Origin: Croceicoccus pelagius
GTDB lineage: Bacteria; Pseudomonadota; Alphaproteobacteria; Sphingomonadales; Sphingomonadaceae
Length of the DNA: 64,000 nucleotides
Reading direction: 5' to 3'
Assembly: GCF_001661915.1 (NCBI RefSeq)
Contig: NZ_LYWY01000032.1
Span: 124,001 to 188,000 of the forward strand
Shown here: positions 1 through 9,308 of the stretch, one piece after another
How positions within the stretch are numbered: position 1 is the first letter of the stretch
Layout: every line of letters begins with the position of its first letter
Position numbers and translations under genes: made by a program
Notes under the pieces: generated by a model
The model's database searches: none
What the model was told of the DNA's origin: nothing
The model's input: only the letters and a program-made list of their open reading frames with translations

Positions 1-242
1 GCCTCGTCAGACAACCTGCGGATGGTGAGCGCGGCGACTCCGCCCTCGCCCAGGATGCGGTGTGCGGTGTCGACGATGCGCGTACGGCGCTCCCGCATGG
101 CCGGAGACGTGTAACGCCGGCGAGCGGGCTTCACTTTTTCGCCCTGAGTCTCCTGCACTGCAACATCGCCTGTCGGCACGATCGTCATTCCCCGTTTCAC
201 GACGTTTCTAATCCCATCGGGAGCAGTCAGGCAAATCGACAT
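1..242 (-). CDS. TetR-family transcriptional regulator, C-terminus cut by window edge
   Basis: Only the first ~80 residues are in the window. After a basic linker (PARRRYTSPAMRERR) comes a helix-turn-helix start of TetR type (IVDTAHRILGEGG then ALTIRRLSDEA). The start at 242 is preferred over the ATG at 188 because AAAGGGAG lies just upstream of it and the frame is continuous. The gene is divergent from the TonB receptor at 406, with a palindromic operator (277-290) between them, so it may be a local regulator. Its N-terminus resembles the TetR gene at 59.3-60.0 kb more than the paralogous pair at 17.4 and 33.2 kb. The ligand is unknown. Confidence 0.8.
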   Translation of the reverse strand, partial: MSICLTAPDGIRNVVKRGMTIVPTGDVAVQETQGEKVKPARRRYTSPAMRERRTRIVDTAHRILGEGGVAALTIRRLSDE

Positions 243-276
243 CACAACTCCCTTTCGCCATTGCGGCATAAACTAA

Positions 277-290
277 ACATACATGATTGT
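277..290. promoter_or_regulatory. Palindromic operator site 1 (ACATACATGATTGT)
   Basis: Half sites ACA and TGT flank a CATG core, with A-rich sequence on the left and a T run on the right. The site lies between the divergent truncated TetR gene and the TonB receptor gene. It is one of nine near-identical sites in the window (see findings). Confidence 0.7.
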
Positions 291-405
291 ATTTTTTATC
301 TTCACAAAAATGATCACATGCGTTCATTTATTGGACAGGCGAACAGCGCCGCACTGATTCGAGCCGCCAGCGACAGACATGGTGGCCGGAATGGGAGAGG
401 GTTTG

Positions 406-2751
406 ATGATCGGTAAGACACAGGCAAATTGCGCCCTGAAACTGTTGGCGACAGGGCTTCTGACCACGGCAAGCAGTCAGGTAATGGCCCAGACGGCCGC
501 GACCCAGGACACTACGGACAACGAACAACCGCAGGTCCAGCAGGCGCCATCGCGCGATGCAGGGCTTGAGGAAATCATCGTCACCGCACGCCGCGTGACG
601 GAATCACTGCAGGACACGCCAGTCGCGGTGACCGCGTTCACATCGGCGGCAATCGACGACAAGTTTGCGACCGACATTCGCGGCCTTGCAGGCGACGTGC
701 CCAACGTCGTCATCACCAACGTGCCGGGCTTCAACGCGGCCTCGATCGGCATTCGCGGCCAGTCCACCGGCGACATCATTCTAACGTTCGAACCGGCGGT
801 CGCCGTGGTCGTGGACGACTTCGTGCTCGCCCACGTGCAGACGCAGTTGTTCGATCTGTTCGACATCGACCGGATCGAAGTCCTGCGCGGTCCGCAGGGC
901 ACTCTGTTCGGCAAGAACACCGTCGGCGGTGTCGTGAACGTCATCACGAAAAAGCCCGAAGCCGGCTTTAGCGGCGAGGTTCGCCTTGGGTATTCGAGCT
1001 TCAACACCAAGGACGTGAAGCTCGCGCTCAACATCCCGCTGGCGGACAATCTCTATTTCCGTACGGCAGGTTCGTTCCAGGAAAGCGATGGGTACTACCG
1101 CCTGACCAAGAACAACGACGTCGACGGTATCCAGGGCGTGCCTGGCAACGGCCAGCGTTGGGGCGGATCGCGTTACTTCAGCAACCGCGCCAAGCTGCTC
1201 TGGGAACCGGGCCCAGCGAGCGAGCTCATGCTGACATACGAAATGCTGCGCGATCGCGGCGATTCGCCGCCGTCGGTGAACGAAACGCCCGAAGGCTTCC
1301 TGTTCGATGTGGTCGGCTTCCCCGGCATCCAGACGACAGGGGCCAGCCCTTTCGACACCGGCACCACGCTTTGCGAAGGGTCTGCCACCGATGCGACATG
1401 CCCCGGCACGCTCAGTGGCCACAGGGTCGATGTCGACGGCGTGTTCCTTCGCGGTGAGCATGGCATGGACGCAGGCACCGTTACCGTCGTCGGCGGCTGG
1501 CGGCGCGTGAAATCGCAGCTGCCTTCCGACTACACCGGCGAGAACGCCTACCTGTTCGTGTCCACCCGCGATGACGTGCGCGAACAGTACAGCGTGGAGG
1601 CGCGCTTCTCCTCCGACTTCTCGGACGTGTTCAAATTTACCGCCGGCGGCATGTACTGGGGCCAGACGCTGGACGCGAACGCGACCAGCTTCCTAGGCTT
1701 CCTCCGCTTCCTCGGCAGCCCCGGTTCGCTGACCGATCCGAACCTGTCCACCGCCGACTACAAGGTCGATTCCTACGCCGTCTTCGGCGAGGCGGAGTAC
1801 CAGGTCGCCGACCCGCTCGCAGTGTTCTTCGGTGCCCGTTACACCAAGGAAGAAAAGACCTTCTCGGTCCGCCCGCAGGTGCCGCGCTCGGTCGTCGAAG
1901 GTGGGTTCTGGCCGGAATATGGCGACAGCGCCAAGTTCGACCGTCCGACCATTCGTGCCGGTTATCGGTGGGACATCGCGCCGGGCATCAACAACTACTT
2001 CACCTACAGCCAGGGCTACAAGTCGGGCGGCTACAACGAACAGGCGATGTCGGCGACATCTGCCCTGCCGTTTGCCGAGGAAACTGCAGACAGCTTCGAA
2101 CTGGGCCTGAAAACCGAAACTGCCGACCGCCGCCTGCGCGTCAACGTTGCGGGCTTCTACGTGAAGTACAACGACCTGCAGCGCGACGCCGTCGTCCCCT
2201 TCATCGACCCGATCACCGGCCTTCCGGGGCAGGAGACGAAGACGACCAACGCCGGCAAGGCCGAGGTCTATGGCCTTGAGGTCGAGCTTTCGGCGAAACC
2301 GGTTGCAGGGCTTACGCTGGGCGCTGGCATGGGCTGGCAGAAGGCAAAGTACCTGGAGTTCTTCACCGACGTCGACGGCGACGGCATCAACGACGATGCG
2401 TCCTACCTTGGCCTGCGCAATGCGCCGGAACTGACGATGTCGGGCAATATCCGCTACGAATTCCCGCCGATGGACTGGGGCATCGTCGCGGTCACGGCCG
2501 ACGTGAACTATCAGTCGGAATACGAATCCGTGACGCTCAACGCCGACTATACGCAAGGCGAGGCTCGCACGCTTGTCGGCAGCAGCCTGTCATGGACCGA
2601 TCCGTCGGAGATGTACCGCATCGCGGTGTTCGGACGGAACCTGCTGGACGAACACTACCGCGTCAGCGCGAACTCGGTCGCGGGTCTGTTCAACTTCACC
2701 AACTATGCCCCGCCGCGTTCGTTCGGCATCGAGGGTTCGGCGAAGTTCTGA
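406..2751 (+). CDS. TonB-dependent outer membrane receptor
   Basis: Outer membrane beta-barrel that takes up a bulky or scarce substrate using TonB energy. A signal peptide (hydrophobic LLATGLLTTASS, ending VMAQ) is followed by the plug, which opens with EEIIVTARR near residue 55 and contains the family motif RIEVLRGPQGTLFGKNTVGG. A ~600-residue barrel ends in a terminal Phe (GSAKF), as outer membrane proteins usually do. Of several in-frame ATGs, 406 is chosen because GGGAGAGGG sits just before it; an ATG at 379 would add nine residues. About 781 aa, normal for the family. An operator of the window-wide palindrome family lies upstream, which suggests co-regulation with the oxygenase genes. 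The substrate is inferred, not visible. Confidence 0.95.
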   Translation: MIGKTQANCALKLLATGLLTTASSQVMAQTAATQDTTDNEQPQVQQAPSRDAGLEEIIVTARRVTESLQDTPVAVTAFTSAAIDDKFATDIRGLAGDVPNVVITNVPGFNAASIGIRGQSTGDIILTFEPAVAVVVDDFVLAHVQTQLFDLFDIDRIEVLRGPQGTLFGKNTVGGVVNVITKKPEAGFSGEVRLGYSSFNTKDVKLALNIPLADNLYFRTAGSFQESDGYYRLTKNNDVDGIQGVPGNGQRWGGSRYFSNRAKLLWEPGPASELMLTYEMLRDRGDSPPSVNETPEGFLFDVVGFPGIQTTGASPFDTGTTLCEGSATDATCPGTLSGHRVDVDGVFLRGEHGMDAGTVTVVGGWRRVKSQLPSDYTGENAYLFVSTRDDVREQYSVEARFSSDFSDVFKFTAGGMYWGQTLDANATSFLGFLRFLGSPGSLTDPNLSTADYKVDSYAVFGEAEYQVADPLAVFFGARYTKEEKTFSVRPQVPRSVVEGGFWPEYGDSAKFDRPTIRAGYRWDIAPGINNYFTYSQGYKSGGYNEQAMSATSALPFAEETADSFELGLKTETADRRLRVNVAGFYVKYNDLQRDAVVPFIDPITGLPGQETKTTNAGKAEVYGLEVELSAKPVAGLTLGAGMGWQKAKYLEFFTDVDGDGINDDASYLGLRNAPELTMSGNIRYEFPPMDWGIVAVTADVNYQSEYESVTLNADYTQGEARTLVGSSLSWTDPSEMYRIAVFGRNLLDEHYRVSANSVAGLFNFTNYAPPRSFGIEGSAKF

Positions 2752-2794
2752 TCGATGGCGCAGGGGCACTCTCCTTCCTCGCGCGCTACCGGTA

Positions 2795-2831
2795 CTCTCC
2801 CGGAACGGTCCCGTCGGCCGTTCCGGGAGAG
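2795..2831. terminator. Perfect 14-bp hairpin between convergent genes
   Basis: CTCTCCCGGAACGG, a 9-nt loop and the exact reverse complement lie between the TonB receptor stop (2751) and the stop of the convergent TPR gene (2842). There is no clear T run, so it is called a terminator-like stem from position and stability. Confidence 0.6.
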
Positions 2832-2841
2832 CTCGGCCGCG

Positions 2842-4356
2842 TCACGAAAGGCTGTGCGCCCGGCCCACGCCCTCTGGCACCAGATCGAAAGCAAAGCTGA
2901 TCCGATCCTCCTCACCGCCGAAGGGCAGCGTCGCGTGCCACAGGTACGAGGGGAACAGGATCAAGCGTCCCGTTCGCGGGGTGAAAACCTGCAAGGGTTG
3001 GGCGTTTCCGCCCAGTTCTTCCGGCAGGACACCGATGCCGAATGCTCCCTCGCGCCCGTCATCGGGGTTGCCGGTGAAGTCGGGGTAGTAGACCCCCGAC
3101 ATCCAGTTCGGCGCGTGGATGTGCGCGCCCACCTCTCCGCCGGGGCGCAGGATCGTGCCCCAGAGCGTGAGAGACCAGTGTTCGGGCAGAGCGCGCAGGA
3201 AGGGGTGGTTACCACCCAAGCCGCGCAGCCTGCCTACTTCCGCCGCGAGCCGCTCTCTCGCCAGATCGCCCAGCGCGGCGAGCGCGGGGGTCTGCGCGGC
3301 GGCGAGATCGTCGCTCTGCCGGCCCTGCCGCGTGACGAGGCCTTCCGGCTCCTCGGTCAGCGAGGGATGATTGCGAAGCTCGGCGACCAGCGCGGCGTTG
3401 AAATCCGCAATCGTTGCGAAACCGGAAACGGCATCGATATCGTGAACGGTCACGAAATGCTCGATGCCCATGAGCTGGGCCTGCGCGCCATGTTCGCCCA
3501 TCCGGCCCAGCGCAACCGTCGCCATGGCGAGCGGGGTGGTGACCGAAGGGGACGTCGCAAGCATCCGTTCGCACACGGCCAGCGCGTCACGCGGCCTGTC
3601 GGCGCGGATCAGGTTGCGGGCAAGGTTGATGCCCAGCGCATGGTTGGGGGCATCGGGATCGAAGCCGCTGCGCAGTGCGGCGGCGGCGGCGGCGAAGTCC
3701 CCCGCCTTTTCCTTGAGCAGGCCAAGCTGGTTGGCAGCACGCATATTCGAACCGGCGGCGAGCACTTCTTCCAGCACGCGCATCGCGCCTGCAGCATCGC
3801 CGGACTGCGCCAGCGCGTCGGCCATGTTGATCCGCGCCTCGGCCATTGCGGGCCGCGCGCAAATCGCACCGCGATAGGCCTCTACCGCCTCTTCGAAGCG
3901 CCCGGCACGGGCGAGCGCGATGCCGCGGTTGTTGCAGAAATCGGCATGGGCGGGATCGTCGACACCAGCCGGATCGAGACGCGCCAGCGCCTCATCATTC
4001 CGGCCAGCGGCCAGCAGGCACGAACCCATGTTGGCGATGGTCGCCCCGTGGCGAGGACGCAAGGCCAGCGCGGTCTCGAACGCGGCGAGAGCTTCATCGA
4101 ACCGGCCCAGCCGCTTCAGCGCGACAGCCAGGTTCTGATGCCGCGAGGGATTGTCCGCATCGGCATCGCGCGCGACGGCAAAAAGGCGAACCGCCTCGTC
4201 CCCGCGCCCCGTCCGCTGCGCCACCAGCGCCGCGACAGTCAGCGCCTCGGGATCGTCCGGCGCTTCGCCCAGCAGACGCTCTACCAACGGCACCGCATCG
4301 CCCGGCCTGGGCCCTTGGGCGAGGCGTGCTGCCTCGGCCAGCAAGTTATCGTCCAT
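2842..4356 (-). CDS. TPR protein with C-terminal putative 2OG-Fe(II) oxygenase domain
   Basis: 504 aa. The first ~300 residues are tetratricopeptide repeats (for example NLAVALKRLGRFDEALAAFE and NRGIALARAGRFEEAVEAY). The last ~200 match the putative 2OG-Fe(II) oxygenase family often found beside sphingomonad TonB receptors. Candidate iron ligands are in HIHAPNW and LWHATLPF, and a 2-oxoglutarate-binding Arg is in RISFAFD. It could hydroxylate a protein or small molecule; the substrate is unknown. It converges on the TonB receptor, and its start is only 17 bp from the divergent operon start at 4374. Confidence 0.85.
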   Translation of the reverse strand: MDDNLLAEAARLAQGPRPGDAVPLVERLLGEAPDDPEALTVAALVAQRTGRGDEAVRLFAVARDADADNPSRHQNLAVALKRLGRFDEALAAFETALALRPRHGATIANMGSCLLAAGRNDEALARLDPAGVDDPAHADFCNNRGIALARAGRFEEAVEAYRGAICARPAMAEARINMADALAQSGDAAGAMRVLEEVLAAGSNMRAANQLGLLKEKAGDFAAAAAALRSGFDPDAPNHALGINLARNLIRADRPRDALAVCERMLATSPSVTTPLAMATVALGRMGEHGAQAQLMGIEHFVTVHDIDAVSGFATIADFNAALVAELRNHPSLTEEPEGLVTRQGRQSDDLAAAQTPALAALGDLARERLAAEVGRLRGLGGNHPFLRALPEHWSLTLWGTILRPGGEVGAHIHAPNWMSGVYYPDFTGNPDDGREGAFGIGVLPEELGGNAQPLQVFTPRTGRLILFPSYLWHATLPFGGEEDRISFAFDLVPEGVGRAHSLS

Positions 4357-4373
4357 TTCGAAAGGCCCCTCTC

Positions 4374-4691
4374 ATGATCGCAGTCATCATGCATTTTCGC
4401 ACGAAGCCGGACAAGACGGAGCGCTTCGTCGAACTGGCCACCCAGCTTCAGGCCGACGTCCGCGCAAACGAGCCGGACACGCTTCATTTCCAGATCCTGC
4501 GCTCGCCCGAAGACCCGAACGTCTTCGCCTTCTACGAAACGTTCCGCGATCGCGCGGCGCAGAAAGCCCACGCCCAAATGCCCTATCACGTCGCAATGTC
4601 CGACGAGGGCTGGTCCTGCATCGACGGCGACGTCGACATCCGCAGCTTCGACCTTCTGGGTGAACCACACGTAAAAGGAGTCCACGCATGA
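4374..4691 (+). CDS. Antibiotic-biosynthesis-monooxygenase (ABM) domain protein
   Basis: 105 aa, a single dimeric ferredoxin-like ABM domain. It opens with MIAVIMHFRTKPDK and has the typical strand and helix pattern with HFQILRSPEDPNVFAFYE. Family members include small cofactor-free oxygenases and heme-degrading enzymes, but many have no known function. It starts a co-directional operon: its stop overlaps the next ATG by four bases (ATGA at 4688). The reading frame is open far upstream, but that part is antisense to the TPR gene. The ATG at 4374 fits the domain start, although its ribosome site (GAAAGG) is modest. Confidence 0.85.
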   Translation: MIAVIMHFRTKPDKTERFVELATQLQADVRANEPDTLHFQILRSPEDPNVFAFYETFRDRAAQKAHAQMPYHVAMSDEGWSCIDGDVDIRSFDLLGEPHVKGVHA

Positions 4692-5479
4692 TTTCATCGC
4701 TTGAAGGACGGGTCGCACTCGTCACCGGTTGCACTGGCGGTATCGGCCGTTCGATCTGTCAGGCCCTGGCCGAAGTGGGGGCCACCGTCGTCGGCGCGGA
4801 TCTTCCCGCCGATGGCGGCGACTGGGCCGACGACATCGCCAAGTCGGACTACATCCAACTGAACGTCACGGACGAAGCTTCGTGGGAAGCGGCGATCAAG
4901 CATGTCGAAGAAAAGCACGGCCGTCTCGACACGCTGGTCCACGTGGCCGGCATCGTCGTGGTCGACAAGCTTGAGACGACATCGCTGGCCGACTGGCGCA
5001 AGCAGATGGCGGTCAACGTCGACGGGGTGTTCCTCGGTTCGAAGGCGGCGGTGCAGATCATGAACCGGACAGGGCAGGACTTGCCGCACGGCGCTTCGAT
5101 GATCGTGATCTCGTCGGTCGCAGGCCTGATCGGATCGCCGCTCCACACCGGATACTGCGCATCGAAGGCTGCGGTGAACATGTTCGCCAAGGCCGCTGCG
5201 CTCGAATTTTCGGCGCTTGGCTACAAGGTCCGGTTCAACTCGATCCACCCCAGCGGCGTGAAGACCGGAATGGTCGATCACATCTTCCAGCGCTTCGTCG
5301 ACTGCGGCTTTGCCGAAACGGTCGAACAGGTAGCCGAAGGCATGGCACCCGCACACCCCATCGGCCGGATGGCCGACCCCATCGACATCGCCAAGGCCGT
5401 CCGTTTCCTCGCGTCTGACGAGGCCGGTTACATGCACGGATCCTCGCTGGTCGTGGATGGCGGTTTTACGGCGCAATGA
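4688..5479 (+). CDS. Short-chain dehydrogenase/reductase (SDR)
   Basis: 263 aa, classical SDR. The cofactor motif TGCTGGIG is near residue 14. An acidic residue after the second strand (GADLP) favours NAD. Other motifs are HVAG in the NNAG position, the catalytic Ser in ISSVAG, and the YCASK form of YxxxK near residue 157. It ends with VDGGFTAQ. It presumably oxidises a hydroxyl or reduces a keto group of the pathway substrate. It is coupled to the upstream ABM gene by ATGA and followed 31 bp later by the cupin gene. Confidence 0.92.
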   Translation: MISSLEGRVALVTGCTGGIGRSICQALAEVGATVVGADLPADGGDWADDIAKSDYIQLNVTDEASWEAAIKHVEEKHGRLDTLVHVAGIVVVDKLETTSLADWRKQMAVNVDGVFLGSKAAVQIMNRTGQDLPHGASMIVISSVAGLIGSPLHTGYCASKAAVNMFAKAAALEFSALGYKVRFNSIHPSGVKTGMVDHIFQRFVDCGFAETVEQVAEGMAPAHPIGRMADPIDIAKAVRFLASDEAGYMHGSSLVVDGGFTAQ

Positions 5480-5510
5480 CGCGACAAAACGACACCCGAG
5501 GAGAGCAGCA

Positions 5511-5969
5511 ATGACCGAACACAATCCCGGCAAGCTTGGCGATCTGATCGTCAACATCAACGACTGCAAGGAAGTGGAACTGGGTACCGGCACCACGATC
5601 CGTCTCCTGCGCTACAGCGAGGAAACGGGAGACTGGGTGCTCTGGGTCAAGATGGAGCCCGGCGCGACGTTCGCCCCGCACTGGCATCTGGGCCACGGTC
5701 AGTATTTCGTCACCAAGGGCGAACTGATCTACGACGTCGGCTCCGCGCCCGAAGGTACCTATGGCTACGAACCAATCGGATCGCGCCACAGCGAAGCGCG
5801 CTGCGAACAGGTGACCGAATACCTCTTCATGGGCCACGGCGCGGTCGCCTTCCTCGATGACGATGGCGAGATCCGCTTCATCCTCAACCACGAATTCCTG
5901 CGCGATGTTGCGCGCGGCGAAGTCGTCTCGAACGTGGCGAACGAGGGCCTTGAGGAGGCAGCCGAATGA
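5511..5969 (+). CDS. Cupin-domain protein
   Basis: 152 aa. A single cupin fold is indicated by the metal-binding motif PHWHLGHGQYFVTKGE around residues 48-64 and a second conserved block. The start at 5511 has GAGGAGAG upstream. Cupins of this size act as dioxygenases, isomerases or ring-product decarboxylases; which applies here is not visible. Its stop overlaps the start of the M24 gene (ATGA at 5966), so they are translationally coupled. Confidence 0.85.
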   Translation: MTEHNPGKLGDLIVNINDCKEVELGTGTTIRLLRYSEETGDWVLWVKMEPGATFAPHWHLGHGQYFVTKGELIYDVGSAPEGTYGYEPIGSRHSEARCEQVTEYLFMGHGAVAFLDDDGEIRFILNHEFLRDVARGEVVSNVANEGLEEAAE

Positions 5970-7267
5970 CCGAGCCGAACAACCCTCGGGCGGAGCGGCT
6001 GCGGCGCATGATGGGTGAGGAGGGTTACGACGCAGTCGTGCTCTCCCACCCGCACGACGTGCGCTATGCGGTCGGCTACCACTCGATCCTCGAACGCTGG
6101 GGCCAGATGGAAGCAATGGCGGCCGCCATCGTCTATGCCGATCCGGCCAAGCCACTCACTCTCGTCATTCCCGAGGCGAACCTCGGCCTTGTCGCGGTGC
6201 TGAACCAGGACGGTCCGGCCTGCACCTTTGCTGAAATCCGCACGTTCGAGATGCTGAACTTCTGCGAGGTCAGCCGCTATCTCGACCCCGACCGCGATGC
6301 GGGACAACTGGGCGAAGACGCGATGGCAATGGCGGACCTAATCAAGGGATCGTGCCAGCCGGACATCGCCGCCGCCGTTGCCTCGGCGCTTGCCGACAAC
6401 GGCATGGCCGGCAAACGCATCGGGTTCGACGAACACCGCATGTCGGCGCGCATTTCGAACCGCGTTCCGCACGAATATTCGGACGTTCTGGATTTCATGA
6501 TGCGCGTGCGCGTGGTGAAGACGGCCGAAGAACTGGATCGCTATCGCAAGGTCGGCAAGCTGGCCGACCGGATCATCGAATTTGCCGGAGGCGTCCTTTA
6601 CGAAGGCGCGGACTGGAACGACGTGCAGGCGAAGATCTGCGACTTCATGGTCCGCAACGAAGTCATCCCCGTCGACGAAGGTGCGATGCTGTTCGGCGGC
6701 GCGTACGAGCAGGACGAGTTCATCCCCGACCTGTTCCGCACGCGCGGTAACCGTTCGCTGCGCAAGGGCGACATCGTGATTCTGGAAACGCAGGGCATCC
6801 ACGACGGCTTCTGGGTCGACATCAACCGCACCGCCGTGATCGGCCCGCCGAGCGAGGAATACCAGCACCAGCACGACGTGCTGCGCGATGCCTTCGTGAA
6901 GATGGTGGACCAGCTTCGCCCTGGCATGAGCACTGCCGACCTGCCCGCCATCGGGTACGAGCACCTGAAGGCCAATGGCGTCGCCACGCCGGAAAAGCTG
7001 TTGGTGGTCGCACATGGCATCGGGCTCATGCCGCTCGAAATTCCGCTGCCTTATCCGGCTGCCGGTCTTGCCGGTGTGAAGGAAGGCTTCGTACTTGAAG
7101 AAGGCATGCTGCTCTCGCTCGACAGCCTCTACTTCGGTGCGAAAGTCGGGCCCTGCCACATGGAAAACGTCTACGCGATCACCTCGGGCGCGCCCGAGCC
7201 GATGTACGACGCCCCGCTTGAACTGATCGTCGCGCCACTGGCCGCCGAGACAGAGCCCGCGGAATAA
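5966..7267 (+). CDS. M24 (creatinase/Xaa-Pro dipeptidase) family protein with unusual metal-site residues
   Basis: 433 aa with a creatinase N-terminal domain (~1-150) and a pita-bread M24 domain (~180-420). The usual first metal Asp is replaced by Glu (LETQGIHDGFWVDINRT, about E274), while the second Asp in WVDINRT is present. The His is in VVAHGIG and a late Glu in CHMENVYA. The usual Glu of the EPG block appears as Asp (LSLDSLYFG). The metal site could still work, but this is not a standard prolidase. The family also includes creatinase and the DMSP lyase DddP, so a non-peptide substrate is possible given the catabolic operon. Confidence 0.88.
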   Translation: MTEPNNPRAERLRRMMGEEGYDAVVLSHPHDVRYAVGYHSILERWGQMEAMAAAIVYADPAKPLTLVIPEANLGLVAVLNQDGPACTFAEIRTFEMLNFCEVSRYLDPDRDAGQLGEDAMAMADLIKGSCQPDIAAAVASALADNGMAGKRIGFDEHRMSARISNRVPHEYSDVLDFMMRVRVVKTAEELDRYRKVGKLADRIIEFAGGVLYEGADWNDVQAKICDFMVRNEVIPVDEGAMLFGGAYEQDEFIPDLFRTRGNRSLRKGDIVILETQGIHDGFWVDINRTAVIGPPSEEYQHQHDVLRDAFVKMVDQLRPGMSTADLPAIGYEHLKANGVATPEKLLVVAHGIGLMPLEIPLPYPAAGLAGVKEGFVLEEGMLLSLDSLYFGAKVGPCHMENVYAITSGAPEPMYDAPLELIVAPLAAETEPAE

Positions 7268-7284
7268 GAACAAGAGGACGAGAG

Positions 7285-8289
7285 ATGACCACCACAGGCG
7301 AAAACGATCCGCGTCTCGAAAAATACCGGCGCATGCAGCGCATCCGCCAGTTCGAGGCAAAAGCGGAGAAGATCCATGCCGACGGGGAAATTCCCGGCGC
7401 GCTCCACACTTACGCGGGCATGGAAGCATCGGGCGTAGGCGCATGCATGGCCTTGCGTGACGACGATTACATGGTCGGCAACCATCGCAGCCACGGCCAC
7501 CCTATCGCCAAGGGCGCAAAATTGCGCCCCTTGATGGCCGAACTGCTCGGCAAGAAGACCGGCGTGTGCAGCGGCAAGGGCGGTTCAATGCACTTGTCCG
7601 ATTTCTCGATGGGCAGCCTTGGCGAAACCTCGATCGTCGGATCGGGAGGACCGGTTACGGCAGGCGCGGCGCTGGGCGCGAAGCTGCAGGGGCTGGACCG
7701 CGTGGCGCTCTGCTTCTTCGGTGACGGGGCCAGCAGCGAAGGCGCGATCCACGAAGGCATGAACCTTGCCGCCGTCTGGTCGCTGCCCGCGATCTTCGTG
7801 TGCGAGAACAACCGCTTCGGCATGTCAACGCCCACCAGCGACGCGGTAGCGGGCGAGAACGTCGCCGACCGTGCCCACGGCTATGGCATCCCCGGCGTGA
7901 TCGTGGACGGTCAGGACGTCGACGCGGTCGAGGCCGCAGTACGCGAGGCAGTCGACCGCGCGCGGGCCGGAAAGGGTCCGACGCTGATCGAGACCAAGAC
8001 CTACCGCTATGGCGACCACGCCGTGAACATGGGCCGCGAGCTTACCCCGCGCGGGCCGGAGCATGACGACTGGGTCAAGCGCGACCCGATCACGATCTAT
8101 CGCCAGCGGCTGATCGAGGCGGGCGTCACCGAGGCCGATCTCGACGCCATCGACAAGACGATCGCCGACGAGGTCGCAGACGCACTCCAGTTCGCGCGCG
8201 ACAGCGAATACCCCGTCTTCGAGGAAGCCTTCGACGACGTCTTCGTCGATCGCGTTCCCATCCCCGCCGAAGTCCAGGCCCACGCCTGA
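7285..8289 (+). CDS. Thiamine-diphosphate 2-oxoacid dehydrogenase E1, alpha subunit
   Basis: 334 aa, of the acetoin/pyruvate dehydrogenase E1-alpha type. The ThDP motif begins GDGASSEGAIHEG (near residue 146) and ends in FVCENN. HRSHGHPIAKG is also typical. It decarboxylates a 2-oxo acid (or cleaves a diketone) and passes the acyl group to a lipoyl domain. The start has AAGAGGACGAG upstream. It is followed by the beta subunit and a lipoyl protein, but no E2 acyltransferase or E3 is encoded nearby. Confidence 0.93.
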   Translation: MTTTGENDPRLEKYRRMQRIRQFEAKAEKIHADGEIPGALHTYAGMEASGVGACMALRDDDYMVGNHRSHGHPIAKGAKLRPLMAELLGKKTGVCSGKGGSMHLSDFSMGSLGETSIVGSGGPVTAGAALGAKLQGLDRVALCFFGDGASSEGAIHEGMNLAAVWSLPAIFVCENNRFGMSTPTSDAVAGENVADRAHGYGIPGVIVDGQDVDAVEAAVREAVDRARAGKGPTLIETKTYRYGDHAVNMGRELTPRGPEHDDWVKRDPITIYRQRLIEAGVTEADLDAIDKTIADEVADALQFARDSEYPVFEEAFDDVFVDRVPIPAEVQAHA

Positions 8290-8302
8290 GGAGGACCAGA
8301 CA

Positions 8303-9292
8303 ATGGCAAGAATCACGTTTCTAGAAGCGATCATGCAGGCGCAGCAGGAAGAAATGCAGCGCGACGACAAGGTCTTCATCATGGGTGAGGACGTGCGCTG
8401 CAACGTCTTCGGCACCACCACCGGCTTCGTCGATGCCTTCGGCGCGGAACGCGTGCGCGACACGCCGATCTCCGAAAACGGCTTCATCGGCGCGGCAGGC
8501 GGCGCGGCGATGGTGGGGATGCGCCCCATCGTCGATGCGACGATCTCGTCTTTCCTGTTTCCGGCGATGGACCAGATCTGTTCGATTATCGCGAAATCAC
8601 GTTATATCTACGGCGGTCAGGCGAAGCTGCCGCTCGTCATCCGGTCCTGCCTTTTCTACGGCAATTCGAACGCGGCGCAGCATTCGGACCGGCCCTATTC
8701 GATGTTCATGAATATGCCGGGCCTTAAGATCATCGCCCCCTCATGTGCCAGCGACATGAAGGGCCTGTTGAAGGCCGCCGTGCGCAGCGACGATCCCGTG
8801 CTCAGCTTCGAGGATTCGACCTGCTGGATGGCAAAGGACGAAGTGCCCGAGGGTGAACACATCATCCCGCTCGGCAAGGGCGACATCAAGCGCGAGGGCA
8901 GCGACGTCACTATCATCGGCGTGGCGGGCGGCGTGAACGTCGCGCTGAAGGCGGCCAAGGCGCTGGAGCAGGAAGGCATTTCCGCCGAAGTCATCGACCC
9001 GCGCACGCTGGTCCCGCTGGACCGCGAGCTGATCCTGCAATCGGTGCGCAAGACCGGCCGCGCGATCTGCGTCGACCCTGCCCACATGACCTGCAGCGCG
9101 GCCAGCGAAATCTCGGCCACGATCGTCGAGAACGCCTTCGATGCCCTGCGCGCACCGGTCCTGCGGGTCACCACTCCCGACACGCACCTGCCTTTCAGTC
9201 CGCATATCGAAAAGCCGCTCTACCCCTCGGTAGAACGCATCGTCGACGCGGCCCGCAAGGTCGTGGGCACCAAACAAACCCAACCCGCCTGA
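8303..9292 (+). CDS. Thiamine-diphosphate 2-oxoacid dehydrogenase E1, beta subunit
   Basis: 329 aa, partner of the alpha subunit 14 bp upstream. It has the transketolase pyrimidine-binding domain (FIMGEDVRCNVFGTTTGF, then SENGFIGAAGGAAMVGM) and a transketolase C-terminal domain (GVAGGVNVALKAAKALE, VIDPRTLVPLD). The start is supported by GAGGACCAGACA upstream. It should form an alpha2beta2 E1. The closest family relatives are acetoin dehydrogenase AcoB and pyruvate dehydrogenase PdhB; the substrate is not set by the sequence. Confidence 0.93.
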   Translation: MARITFLEAIMQAQQEEMQRDDKVFIMGEDVRCNVFGTTTGFVDAFGAERVRDTPISENGFIGAAGGAAMVGMRPIVDATISSFLFPAMDQICSIIAKSRYIYGGQAKLPLVIRSCLFYGNSNAAQHSDRPYSMFMNMPGLKIIAPSCASDMKGLLKAAVRSDDPVLSFEDSTCWMAKDEVPEGEHIIPLGKGDIKREGSDVTIIGVAGGVNVALKAAKALEQEGISAEVIDPRTLVPLDRELILQSVRKTGRAICVDPAHMTCSAASEISATIVENAFDALRAPVLRVTTPDTHLPFSPHIEKPLYPSVERIVDAARKVVGTKQTQPA

Positions 9293-9308
9293 GCCGGAAA
9301 GGAACACC

